A stretch of DNA of 64,000 nucleotides from Saccharomonospora xinjiangensis XJ-54 (GTDB lineage Bacteria; Actinomycetota; Actinomycetes; Mycobacteriales; Pseudonocardiaceae), in the NCBI RefSeq assembly GCF_000258175.1, contig NZ_JH636049.1:1448982-1512981 (forward strand), written 5' to 3'. A program made the translations under genes and the position numbers. Below are positions 24,926 to 32,928 of this stretch, piece by piece. A model generated the notes under the pieces. That model was given only the letters and a program-made list of their open reading frames with translations. It searched no databases and was not told the origin of the DNA. The first letter of the stretch is position 1, and each line of letters begins with the position of its first letter.

Positions 24926-26041
24926 CTACCACGGTCCGTCCTCGGCGAGCTCGTCGAAACCGTTCTCGGCCATGTCCTCCAACAACGTCAATCGGCCCCA
25001 AAACACGCCCCGACCACCACCGGCCGATCCCTCCACGTCGCTCTCCCGCACCAACGTCCACCCTTCGGGCCAGACATGCGAGGCACCGTATGGCGCCACC
25101 ACGTCGTCGAACCGGTTGTCGTCGTCACCGAACGTCGCCGCGTCGAACCGGGCTTCCCCTCGGAACATCGCCCCCTCGAACCAGGCCATCCCGCCGAAGA
25201 AGGCCTCGCCGAAGTCCGTTCGCCCCGCGAACGTGACGCCCTCGAACCAGGCGTCGTCGCCGCGCAGCGACGTCGTCCGAAACGAGGTGTCCCCGGCGAA
25301 GGTGGCGTGTTCGAAAAGAGTGTCACTGTGGAAGACAGCTCCTGCGAACGAGGTGCGCCCGCTGAACACCGCGCCGGTGAACCAGGCGTCACCGCTGAAC
25401 GAGCTCTGCTCGAACGACGTGCGCCCGCCGAACACCGCCCCACTGAACCAGGCGGCGCCACTGAACGAGCTCTGCTCGAACGAGGTCTCCCCGGCGAACG
25501 TGGCGCCGTCGAACGACATGCCTTCGCCGGTGAAAGTGGAGTCCCGGAAGGACGTACTGTCCCCGCTGAAGACAGCCTTGAAGAAGGAGGCGTACTCGCC
25601 GAAGCCTGCACCGGTGAACACGGTGTCGCCGAGAAACCGGGCTCCGGGGAAGGTGGCGCGTGGATGAATGCTACGGAAACTCAGGTCGAGGGTGTGGAGA
25701 GTGGCGCGGGCGAGGTCCACCTCCAGCTCGTCGCCCCAGTACTGCGGCGAGGCGGGTTCACCCCGGTACGGTCCGGAATGGACGTGCTCACGCAGAAGCC
25801 ACTGAATCCGGTGCCGGACTTCGAGTTCGTCGCGCCGGTCGGCTCTTTCCCGCTCGCCGAGGCCCTCAGCCTCAGGGTCGAGGAAAGGCCGGCGCAGGTA
25901 GTCACACCACGCCTCGACAATCGCAGGCCGCTGCGCGGGTTCCGACTGTCCGAGGCGCTGGAGGGCGGCAAGACCGGCCAGGCGTTCGACGGCGTTGTCG
26001 TCATCGAGCCGGTCGGCCGCTGCCCGGTAAGGCTCGTTCAT
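24926..26041 (-). CDS. Pentapeptide-repeat protein
   Basis: 371 residues from ATG 26041 (an earlier in-frame ATG at 26074 lacks a better site). The N-terminal ~75 residues form the helical domain often found ahead of such repeats in actinobacteria (AVERLAGLAALQRLGQSEPAQRPAIVEAWCDYLRRPF). From about residue 130 to 320 Phe recurs with alternating 5 and 6 residue spacing (for example ATFAGETSFEQSSFSGAAWF), an 11-residue double unit repeated about 15 times; this is the Pentapeptide_3 style of right-handed quadrilateral helix. A ~50-residue cap follows. Such proteins can mimic DNA (gyrase protection) or act as scaffolds; nothing here decides. Confidence 0.82.
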   Translation of the reverse strand: MNEPYRAAADRLDDDNAVERLAGLAALQRLGQSEPAQRPAIVEAWCDYLRRPFLDPEAEGLGERERADRRDELEVRHRIQWLLREHVHSGPYRGEPASPQYWGDELEVDLARATLHTLDLSFRSIHPRATFPGARFLGDTVFTGAGFGEYASFFKAVFSGDSTSFRDSTFTGEGMSFDGATFAGETSFEQSSFSGAAWFSGAVFGGRTSFEQSSFSGDAWFTGAVFSGRTSFAGAVFHSDTLFEHATFAGDTSFRTTSLRGDDAWFEGVTFAGRTDFGEAFFGGMAWFEGAMFRGEARFDAATFGDDDNRFDDVVAPYGASHVWPEGWTLVRESDVEGSAGGGRGVFWGRLTLLEDMAENGFDELAEDGPW

Positions 26042-26180
26042 CCGTTGCCGTCTCTCCCCCCCGGTCCGCGGCAAAGCCGATGCGGCTCACCTGAGTTCCC
26101 GAGCACACTATGCCGGATCACGCTCCCCGGCGATCACCGACCGTGAACACAGTGGTCGTGGGGAACCGGGGCCACGGGGC

Positions 26181-26909
26181 ATGATCGACGGCATGACCGA
26201 AGGCTCGGGAACTCCGGCGCACCGGCCACGCATGCCTGCCGACCGCGTCGAACGCATTCGCCGCTGGCACGAGAGGGCCTATCGCGCGTCGTCCGCACCG
26301 GATCGGCCGGTGAGCAGCGTGTCCTATTTCGGGCACACCATCGTCGTGCCGTCCGAGGTCCAGCCCATCACCCCCGTTTCGGACCTCCTCGGCCGCGCCG
26401 TCCTCGCCGAGGTACGCGAGGGGGACCGCGTTCTCGACATGGGCACAGGGAGCGGGGTGAACGCCATCCTCGCGGCGTCCCGCGCCGAGTCGGTCCTCGC
26501 CGTGGACACGAATCCGAAAGCACTGCGGGCCGCCGAGGACAACGCGAGACGCAACGGGGTCGCCGACCGCGTCGAGGTACAGCACAGCGACGTCTTCAGT
26601 GAGGTGGACGGCCGGTTCGACCTGATCGTGTTCGACCCGCCGTTCCGGTGGTTCCGCCCGCGCTCCCTGTTCGAGACCGCGATCACCGACGAGAACTACG
26701 GCGCCATGAACCGATTCTTCGGCAGGGCGCGCGAACACCTGACCGAGAACGGCCGCATGCTGATCTTCTTCGGGACGTCGGGCGACCTCGACCACTTGAT
26801 CTTCCTCGCCGACGAGGCCGGTTTCGACCGCACCGTCGTGGCCGGGCGAAGCCTGACCAAGGACGGCTGGACGGTCGAATATCTGACCTTCCGGATGACA
26901 CCGCAGTGA
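26181..26909 (+). CDS. Class I SAM-dependent methyltransferase (HemK/RsmC-like)
   Basis: 242 residues. The SAM-binding motif I is VLDMGTGSGVNAILAA near residue 93, motif II AVDTNPKALRAAEDNARRNGV, and motif IV FDPPFRW (residues ~152-158), an N/D-P-P-F/Y type signature of enzymes that methylate amino groups in bases or glutamine side chains. FGHTIVVPSEVQPITPVSDLLGRAVL resembles the N-terminal linker of PrmC-type enzymes. The substrate cannot be named. Two ATGs (26181 and 26193) are possible; neither has a strong ribosome-binding site. It is divergent from the pentapeptide-repeat gene and convergent with the RNase P RNA gene. Confidence 0.8.
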   Translation: MIDGMTEGSGTPAHRPRMPADRVERIRRWHERAYRASSAPDRPVSSVSYFGHTIVVPSEVQPITPVSDLLGRAVLAEVREGDRVLDMGTGSGVNAILAASRAESVLAVDTNPKALRAAEDNARRNGVADRVEVQHSDVFSEVDGRFDLIVFDPPFRWFRPRSLFETAITDENYGAMNRFFGRAREHLTENGRMLIFFGTSGDLDHLIFLADEAGFDRTVVAGRSLTKDGWTVEYLTFRMTPQ

Positions 26910-26961
26910 TGTGAAAGGCCCGGCGCGGTTTCCGCTTCCGATGCGGGGAGACCGTGAGCCG

Positions 26962-27367
26962 GGCGGTGGACGAGCTGGCATGTAAGCCGGATTCTGTCCA
27001 CGTCCGCCTCGCGGCGGACGATGGGCGACCATCCATCTGGGCCTGCCGTCGCCGGCAGGCTCAAGCGGCCTACCCGCAGGCATCGGGCGGGCAGCCCTCG
27101 AACGCCTGCGCAGGAACCTCACGGCTCCCTCTTGGCCTTGCTCCGGGTGGGGTTTACCGAGCCGCCCCGGTCACCCGAGGCGCTGGTGGTCTCTTACACC
27201 ACCGTTTCACCCTTACCCGGCCGTGGCCGGGCGGTCTGTTTTCTGTGGCACTGTCCCGCGGGTCACCCCGGGTTGCCGTTAGCAACCACCCTGCCCTGTG
27301 GAGTCCGGACTTTCCTCGACCTGAGGCGAAACCCTCGGTCGCGGCCGCCCTGCCAACTCGTCCACCC
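26962..27367 (-). ncRNA. rnpB: RNase P RNA, bacterial class A
   Basis: Read on the minus strand, the ~406-nt sequence starts GTGGACGAGTTGGCAGGGC and contains the conserved GAGGAAAGTCCGGACTCC core (27292-27310 region). It then has CAGGGTGGTTGCTAACGGC, the ACAGAAAACAGACCGCC block, GGTAAGGGTGAAACGGTG, AAACCCCACCCGGAGCAAGG and the 3' part GACAGAATCCGGCTTACATG. The 5' GTGGACGAG pairs with CTCGTCCAC at the 3' end, giving the terminal helix P1 and fixing both ends within a few bases. It is the catalytic RNA of tRNA 5' processing. It lies about 19 nt after the RNase H/phosphatase gene on the same strand, so its promoter must be inside or before that gene. Confidence 0.97.
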
Positions 27368-27386
27368 GGCAAGCCTACCCCGGCGC

Positions 27387-28535
27387 TCAGTTCAGGTGGC
27401 AGGTGTCGTTGACCAGCCGCACGGAGGCGTTCCCGTCGGGGTAGAGATCGACCACCGACAGCGACGCCAGGTCGAGATGCAGCCGGTACAGCAGCGAGGG
27501 ACCGGTGTCGAGCGCGCTGCGCAGCAGCGACTTGATGGGCGTGACATGGCTGACGATCACCACGGTGCCGCCGCCGTACCGGGCCAGCACATCACTTTCC
27601 GCCCTGCGCACCCTGCGGTGCACCTCGTCGAAGCTCTCTCCGCCAGGGGGCCGCACGGAGGCGTTGCGCAGCCACCTGCGGTGCAGTTCGGGGTCTCGCA
27701 GGGCGGCCTCGTCGAAGGTGAGCCCCTCCCACTCCCCGAAGTCGGTCTCCCTCAGCTCGCGGTGAGTCTCCACACTGACGCCGAGGGCATCGGCCACCTT
27801 CTGTGCCGTCTGGGCGGCGCGGGTGAGCGGCGAGGACACCACATGTGGCTGCTCGCCGAGGTCGTCCATTGTGGCGATGCGCTTGGCAGCGGACTCGGCC
27901 TGCCTCAGTCCGAGTTCGGTGAGGCTCACGTCGCCCGCACCCGAGTAACGCCGGTCGATGGACAACGGTGTCTGTGCGTGGCGCAGCAACAGCAGCCTGG
28001 TGGGTGTTCCGGACGCGCCCGTCCAACGCTGCGGAGACCGTTGCGCCGCTGGTTCCCTGCGGTCCTCCTTCGGCGGCTCGGCCGAAGTGCCGGCCGGTGT
28101 CCCGGCCCGCACCACCTTGCGCCCCTCGGCCTGGGCATCCATCGCCTCGTTCGCCAGCCGGTCGGCGTGGGCGTTCTTCGCCCTCGGCACCCAGGTGTAG
28201 GTGACGCGGTCGAAGCGTCCTGCCAGCTCCCTCGCCCGCAACGCCAGCGGTTGCAGCGCGGCGTTCTTGATCTTCCATCGCCCGCTCATCTGCTCGACGA
28301 CGAGCTTGGAGTCGAGCCGGGCCTCCACTGTGGACGCCCCGAGTTCCGCAGCCGCTTCGAGTCCCGCGATCAACCCGGTGTACTCGGCGACGTTGTTCGT
28401 GGCGACGCCGAGACCGTCCTGCCGTTCGGCGAGCACGTCCCCGGTGTCCGGGTCACGCACCACCGCGCCGTAGCCGGCGGGGCCGGGGTTGCCCCGCGAC
28501 CCCCCGTCGGCCTCGACGACGACCTTCGAGATCAC
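27387..28535 (-). CDS. Bifunctional RNase H1-like / histidine acid phosphatase (Rv2228c type)
   Basis: 382 residues. The N-terminal RNase HI domain (1-135) shows the catalytic acids in VEADGGSRGNPGPAGYG, EYTGLIAGLEAA, SKLVVEQMSG and NAHADRLANEAMD. The C-terminal phosphatase domain (about 180-382) shows LLRHAQTPLS (the usual RHG is RHA here), ELRETDFGEWEG, SPLTRAAQTA and VSHVTPIK. The M. tuberculosis orthologue combines RNA/DNA hybrid cleavage with alpha-ribazole phosphatase (CobC-like) activity. GTG 28535 overlaps the stop of the zinc-ribbon gene as GTGA; upstream in-frame sequence lies within that gene. Part of the conserved zinc-ribbon / RNase H pair. Confidence 0.92.
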   Translation of the reverse strand: MISKVVVEADGGSRGNPGPAGYGAVVRDPDTGDVLAERQDGLGVATNNVAEYTGLIAGLEAAAELGASTVEARLDSKLVVEQMSGRWKIKNAALQPLALRARELAGRFDRVTYTWVPRAKNAHADRLANEAMDAQAEGRKVVRAGTPAGTSAEPPKEDRREPAAQRSPQRWTGASGTPTRLLLLRHAQTPLSIDRRYSGAGDVSLTELGLRQAESAAKRIATMDDLGEQPHVVSSPLTRAAQTAQKVADALGVSVETHRELRETDFGEWEGLTFDEAALRDPELHRRWLRNASVRPPGGESFDEVHRRVRRAESDVLARYGGGTVVIVSHVTPIKSLLRSALDTGPSLLYRLHLDLASLSVVDLYPDGNASVRLVNDTCHLN

Positions 28536-29269
28536 AGGCCCGACTCCAGCGTGCGCACGAGGACCGCACCGCAGTTGTCGCACTGGACGACCTCGTCGTC
28601 GGCGGTGGCCTTGATCTCGGCGATGGTGCTGCGGTCGAGTTCCAGCTGGCAGGCGCCACACCGGCGGGCCTTGAGCAACGCGGCGCCGATGCCCTTGTGG
28701 GCGCGCACCCGCTCGTAGAGGGCGACCAGGTTCTCCGGCAGCTTCGGCAGCAGACCCTCGCGATCCGCTTCGCGTCGCGCCCGCGTGGTATCGAGGTCGG
28801 CGAGCGCCTCGTCCCGCCGCTTCCGCACCTCGTCGAGTTCTCGCTCCGTCTTGTCCACCTCGGCCGCCGTGCGCTGCACGTCGGCGTCAACGGCTTCCTT
28901 GCGCTCCATCAGTTCGAGCTGGTCGTCCTCCAGCGCCGCCTGCCTGCGCGCGAGAGTCTCCAGCTCGTGTTCCAGGTCGGAAAGCTGCTTCGCGGACACC
29001 GAACCCGACTCCATGAGCTTGCGGTCGCGGTCGGCCCTCGCCCTCACCGACTCGACCTCGCGCTCCTGCTTGCTCACCTCGCGATCGAGGTCCGAGGCCG
29101 ACGTCTGCACGGCGATCAGCGCGTCCCTGCGCTCCCGCAGGCGCTTCTCCACGTCCTCGATCTCGGCCAGCTCCGGCAGGGTGCGGCGGCGGTGAGCGAC
29201 CCGGTTCAGCTCGGCATCGACCTTCGCCAGATCGAGCAACTGACGCTGCACGGCGGGTTCTGCCTTCAC
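28532..29269 (-). CDS. Coiled-coil zinc-ribbon protein (Rv2229c type)
   Basis: 245 residues. The first ~170 form a long coiled coil with heptads (LLDLAKVDAELNRVAHRRRTLPELAEIEDVEKRLRERR and onward). The C-terminal C4 zinc ribbon has CGACQLEL (about residue 202) and CDNCGAVLVR. The GTG at 29269 has GGAG 7 nt upstream and yields the usual KAEPAVQRQLLDLA beginning. The family is conserved in actinobacteria next to the RNase H/phosphatase gene, to which it is coupled by a 4-nt overlap. It may be a nucleic-acid-binding partner; function is not established. It is divergent from the IclR regulator gene. Confidence 0.88.
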   Translation of the reverse strand: MKAEPAVQRQLLDLAKVDAELNRVAHRRRTLPELAEIEDVEKRLRERRDALIAVQTSASDLDREVSKQEREVESVRARADRDRKLMESGSVSAKQLSDLEHELETLARRQAALEDDQLELMERKEAVDADVQRTAAEVDKTERELDEVRKRRDEALADLDTTRARREADREGLLPKLPENLVALYERVRAHKGIGAALLKARRCGACQLELDRSTIAEIKATADDEVVQCDNCGAVLVRTLESGL

Positions 29270-29449
29270 TGCTGTACTCCGTTCGTCCTGGCGCGTTCGT
29301 CCCGGTGTGACTTCCATGGCGGACTCGCACCGCCCCACGCCTTCCGATCCTCCCACAGGGGGACCGAGGGCCGAGGGGACGCGCCGGGGGCGGCGCCGCC
29401 GAACGCCGTTGTGCGATCATCGTCCTGACGCCCCCTGATGAGGAACCGG

Positions 29450-30118
29450 ATGAGCACCCTGCAAACCCTCGACCGCGGCCTTCGCGCGCTGGACATCGTC
29501 TCGCAGCGCCCCGAAGGCATCTCGGTGGCGGAACTGGCCGCCGAACTGGGCGTCCACAGGGCCATCTGCTACCGCATCGTGGCGACCTTGGAAGCACATT
29601 CGCTGGTGAGCCGGACCGACGCGGGCCGGTTGCGGCTCGGAGTCGGCGCCGCTGTGCTCTCGTCGCGCTTCGAACCGCAATTCCTGCACGGTGCCCGCCC
29701 TGTGCTCGCCGAACTCGCCGACCGCACCCGCGCGACGGCGTTCATCGCAGCCGCGGAGGGCGACGAGTGCGTCGTGCTGATGGTGGCCGAGCCGACCGAC
29801 ACGGTTCTGCGAGTCGGTTACCGGGTGGGCAGCAGGCACCCGCTCAACCTGGGGGCATCCGGCGTCGCCATCCTCGCGATGCGACCGCCGGGTTCGCGCG
29901 AGCCTGAGTCGGTGCGGCAGGCGCGCCGGGACGGCTACAGCGTGACCACGGGGGAACTCGAACGCGGCGCCGTCGGGGTGTCGGCAGGCATCCGGACCGA
30001 GGGCCACCCACTGGAACGCAGTGTCGGCGTGGTCGCCATCGAGGGCTTGGACACCGACAAGGCCGCGGGCGCGGTCCTCGACGCGGCGCAGCGCCTCGCC
30101 CGGCTCGTCACCACCTGA
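29450..30118 (+). CDS. IclR-family transcriptional regulator
   Basis: 222 residues from ATG 29450, chosen because GAGG stands 6 nt upstream; another ATG is 12 nt earlier. The N-terminal winged helix reads ALDIVSQRPEGISVAELAAELGVHRAICYRIVATLEAHSLVSRTDAGRLRLG. The effector domain has FEPQFLHGARPVLAELADRTRATAFIAAAEGDECVVLM, VGSRHPLNLGASGVAIL and a C-terminal EGHPLERSVGVVAIEGLD. It is somewhat shorter than typical IclR proteins (~250). It probably controls the MHS-type transporter 740 nt downstream, in whose promoter region a palindrome is found. The ligand is unknown. Confidence 0.88.
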   Translation: MSTLQTLDRGLRALDIVSQRPEGISVAELAAELGVHRAICYRIVATLEAHSLVSRTDAGRLRLGVGAAVLSSRFEPQFLHGARPVLAELADRTRATAFIAAAEGDECVVLMVAEPTDTVLRVGYRVGSRHPLNLGASGVAILAMRPPGSREPESVRQARRDGYSVTTGELERGAVGVSAGIRTEGHPLERSVGVVAIEGLDTDKAAGAVLDAAQRLARLVTT

Positions 30119-30295
30119 ACGCTCCGCATCCCCCTGGCCACGACCGGTCCTGCCCCATGCCGAGATGCCACGCTCCGCCGACCCGGGTCACCCAGCAGCA
30201 CATCGTTCCCGTCGCCGTCGTGATCTGCGGGCCGGCGCGCCCCTCGGCCCGGTACCAAGCACGTCCTGCGCACATCTCACCACGGAAACAACCTC

Positions 30296-30324
30296 TTGAC
30301 CGTCGCCGTGGCGCTGCCTACTCT
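30296..30324 (+). promoter_or_regulatory. Sigma-70-type promoter upstream of the MHS transporter
   Basis: TTGACC at 30296-30301 and TACTCT at 30319-30324 are separated by 17 nt, a good match to the actinobacterial housekeeping promoter (TTGACN-17/18-TAnnnT). It lies ~180 nt after the IclR gene and ~540 nt before the transporter start. Confidence 0.55.
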
Positions 30325-30342
30325 CTCCTCGTTCTCGATAGC

Positions 30343-30358
30343 CGAACAGCAGTGTTCG
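30343..30358. promoter_or_regulatory. Candidate IclR operator
   Basis: CGAACA-GCAG-TGTTCG is a perfect 6-bp inverted repeat with a 4-nt centre, starting 19 nt after the -10 element, i.e. just downstream of the expected transcription start. IclR-family dimers bind such short palindromes, and an IclR gene is the upstream neighbour. A repressor site is inferred. Confidence 0.5.
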
Positions 30359-30860
30359 ATATCAGTTAATTCCCTGGTACAGAGGCGTATAGAGGGGTGA
30401 CATGGGTCCGCTGAACGCGAGATCGAGCGCCGGGACCGCGCTGCGCTGCCCGCTCCCCCACACCGACCGGGCACACCAGCACCTCTCGACCTCCGTGCTC
30501 GCCTTCCCGCAGGCAGCCGCGCTCCCCTCAACCGCCACAGGACCATGCCACCTGCGCAGACCGCGCCATGGTCCGGCACCTGGCTTTCCGGACCAACCCG
30601 CCCTTCCCCGTCCGGCTCGCCCGCGACGATCACCTCGTCCGCAGCTCGGGCCGGCACGGCGCCGCCCCCCGAGGGTGAGGGCCAGCCACCGTCACGAGGC
30701 CCCCGCCGCGACCCCGCTCACCCCGACCACACGACCACGACCCGCCAACCGCGAGCCTTCGGTGACGCGACCGATCCCGTCGCCGTAATGGCACGCCGTT
30801 GCCCGACCCACCCCGGGGCCCCGACGTGGCTTCCCGGGCCCGGCATCGAAAGGAACTCCC

Positions 30861-32201
30861 ATGGCATCACCCGTTGACGCGGTGTCCGAGGGCGCGGGAA
30901 AGGACCGACCCACCGCGCCCTCCGGCTTCCGGCGGGTGCTCACCGGCAGCATGGCAGGCGCCATCCTGGAGTGGTACGACTTCGCGATCTACGGCGTGCT
31001 CGCCGCCACCGTGCTCGGCCCGCTGTTCTTCCCCGGTGAGGACGGCATCACCAAGTTGCTGCTCGCACTCGCCACACAGGGCCTCGGGTTCGTGGCGAGG
31101 CCGTTGGGCGGCATCGTGTTCGGCCACCTCGGCGACCGCTTCGGCCGCAAGCCCATGCTGGTCGTGACCTTCCTGCTGCTGGGAACGGCCACCGCCGCCA
31201 TCGGTGTCCTCCCGACCTACCACGACGTCGGCATCACCGCGACGGTCCTGCTCGTGGCACTGCGACTGGTGCAGGGCTTCGCTCTCGGCGGCGAGTTCGG
31301 CGGCGCGGTGCTCCTCGTGAGCGAGTACGGCGAACCGAAGCGGCGCGGGTTCTGGGCCGCATGGCCACAGGCCGGAGCTCCGGCAGGCACGGTGCTGGCC
31401 ACCGCGATGATCACCGTGCTGGCTCTGACCACAAGCGACGCGGCGTTCGAGTCGTGGGGCTGGCGAGTGGCGTTCCTGTTCGCGCTCCCGCTGCTGATCA
31501 TCGGCTTCTGGATCCGCAAGGGTGTGGAGGAGTCTCCGGTGTTCCGCGAGGCTCAGTCGCACATCGCGCCGCAGACGCAGGAGAAGAAGAAGTCGAGCAT
31601 CCTGCTCGCGCTGTCCCGCCCACGGCAGGTGCTGCATGGCCTGGGCATGCGATTGGGCGAGAACATCGCGTTCTACATCTACACGACGTTCGTCATCGCC
31701 TACGCGACCTCCTTCTTCGGGTTCGCCCGAGGGGACGTCGTACTCGCCGTCACCTTCGCATCGGTGTTCCAGTTCGTCGGCATGATCGGCGGAGGTGCGT
31801 GGTCCGACCGCGTCGGGCGTAAGACGGCGATGCTCGTGCCGACGGCCGTGCTGATCGCGTGGGCACCGATCTTCTTCTGGCTCGTGCACTTCGAAAGCGT
31901 CCCGTTGCTGTGGATCGGCGTGTGCGTCGGTGCGTTCTTCCACGGCATGCTCGCCGGTCCGGAAGCCGCGTGGATCACCGAACTCTTCCCGACGCGTTAC
32001 CGCTACGCGGGTGCCTCGCTGGTGTTCCAGGGCTCGTCGATCATCGCGGGCGCTCCCGCGCCGTTCATCGCCGTGTGGCTCATCGAGAACTTCGGTGTCG
32101 GCATGGTGATCGGCTACCTCGCGGTGACGATGGCGATCACGTTCGTGGCCGTGGCCACGAGCAAGGAGACGAAGGGCGTCGATCTGAACGCGGTGAAGTA
32201 G
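30861..32201 (+). CDS. MFS transporter, metabolite:H+ symporter (MHS) family
   Basis: 446 residues with 12 predicted membrane segments. MHS signatures: LEWYDFAIYGVLAATVLGPLFFP (TM1), ARPLGGIVFGHLGDRFGRKPML (the RxGR cytoplasmic loop), RLVQGFALGGEFGGAVLLVSEY (TM4), a second GAWSDRVGRKTAM loop and ITELFPTRYRYAGASLVFQ. The family includes ProP, ShiA and citrate or aromatic acid importers; substrate cannot be decided. AAAGGAACTCCC precedes the ATG. Likely controlled by the upstream IclR protein, so probably a carboxylate or aromatic acid. A strong hairpin follows. Confidence 0.88.
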   Translation: MASPVDAVSEGAGKDRPTAPSGFRRVLTGSMAGAILEWYDFAIYGVLAATVLGPLFFPGEDGITKLLLALATQGLGFVARPLGGIVFGHLGDRFGRKPMLVVTFLLLGTATAAIGVLPTYHDVGITATVLLVALRLVQGFALGGEFGGAVLLVSEYGEPKRRGFWAAWPQAGAPAGTVLATAMITVLALTTSDAAFESWGWRVAFLFALPLLIIGFWIRKGVEESPVFREAQSHIAPQTQEKKKSSILLALSRPRQVLHGLGMRLGENIAFYIYTTFVIAYATSFFGFARGDVVLAVTFASVFQFVGMIGGGAWSDRVGRKTAMLVPTAVLIAWAPIFFWLVHFESVPLLWIGVCVGAFFHGMLAGPEAAWITELFPTRYRYAGASLVFQGSSIIAGAPAPFIAVWLIENFGVGMVIGYLAVTMAITFVAVATSKETKGVDLNAVK

Positions 32202-32224
32202 CTGTCACGACCGCGACCCGAGAG

Positions 32225-32268
32225 ACGTCGAGGGCCGCCTTCCCGTGCGGGGAGGCGGCCCTCGACGT
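32225..32268. terminator. Bidirectional terminator between the MHS transporter and the MarR gene
   Basis: ACGTCGAGGGCCGCCT at 32225-32240 pairs perfectly with AGGCGGCCCTCGACGT at 32253-32268; the inner TCCC/GGGG can extend the stem to about 20 bp around GTGC. It starts 24 nt after the transporter stop and ends 33 nt before the stop of the convergent MarR gene, so it can serve both. Confidence 0.82.
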
Positions 32269-32300
32269 GTGAGGTGGGAGGAGGGAAACGGCCCTCCCGG

Positions 32301-32867
32301 TCAGTTGCGGCCCCTGACGTCGAACTGATGCCGGTTCGTGATCAGCTTGTTGAGCAGCATGATCAGGATGCGCTGCTCGGTTCCGGTCAGCACACTCGTC
32401 CACTCGTGCTCGCGCTCGTTGTGCGCGCGGAAGACCTCCACGATCTCCTTGTGCCCCTGCTCCGTCAGCGACAGCCGCACGGAGCGGCCGTCCCGCGCGT
32501 CGGGGCTCCGGTCGAGCAGCCCGTCGGCCACCAGCGTCTTCGCCAGGTTCGACACGGCCGCCCTGCTCATGCCCGTCAGCACGGCCGCCCTCTTCGGTTC
32601 GAGCGGCCCCGCCAGCCACGTCACGAACAACAGCCGGAACGCCGACCACGACAGGCCGTGCGGGCGGTGCACCGCGGCCTCGAGATCGTAGGTGACGATG
32701 TTGGACGCGCGGTTGAGCGTCAGCAGCACCTCGGTGGCCAGTTGATGGCGGAAGCCGTACTCGCCCGCGAGGCGCTGGTTGGCGAGTTCGACGAACGACC
32801 AGAAATCGAGGTCGTGCGCGGACTGCGGCTGCTCGCCGGCTTCGCGGTCCCGGTCGTCGTCGGTCAT
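32301..32867 (-). CDS. MarR-family transcriptional regulator
   Basis: 188 residues from ATG 32867. An acidic N-terminal tail precedes a dimerisation helix (FWSFVELANQRLAGEYGFRHQLATEVLLTLNRASNIVTYDLEAAVHRPHGLSWSAFRLLFVTWLAG). The winged helix has EPKRAAVLTGMSRAAVSNLAKTLVADGLLDRSPDARDGRSVRLSLTEQG, with the conserved wing DxRxxxxxLT. The C-terminal helices close the dimer. The long N-terminal extension is unusual for MarR. The target is not apparent; it converges with the MHS transporter and has NIF3 upstream on the same strand. Confidence 0.85.
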   Translation of the reverse strand: MTDDDRDREAGEQPQSAHDLDFWSFVELANQRLAGEYGFRHQLATEVLLTLNRASNIVTYDLEAAVHRPHGLSWSAFRLLFVTWLAGPLEPKRAAVLTGMSRAAVSNLAKTLVADGLLDRSPDARDGRSVRLSLTEQGHKEIVEVFRAHNEREHEWTSVLTGTEQRILIMLLNKLITNRHQFDVRGRN

Positions 32868-32928
32868 GCCCACACTGTAGAGATTCCCGGTCCGAACGGA
32901 ACCCACGATCGACGCCGGATACGGGTGT

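Larger units (their letters stand above)
30119..30860 (+). other. 742-nt gap holding the promoter and a long leader of the MHS transporter gene
   Basis: The left third carries a promoter-like pair (30296-30324) and a palindrome (30343-30358). From about 30400 to 30860 there is a C-rich stretch of roughly 460 nt. It contains a frame starting ATG 30402 after AGAGGGG, but the translation is Pro/Arg/Ala low-complexity and I do not support it as a gene; it could be a leader peptide start or a decayed gene. If the promoter is real the transporter mRNA has an unusually long 5' leader. Confidence 0.5.

Noticed and set aside
30402..30788. 128-codon frame ahead of the MHS transporter, with a fair ribosome-binding site
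   Set aside because: Pro/Arg/Ala low-complexity translation with no family resemblance; kept only as a note on the leader region.
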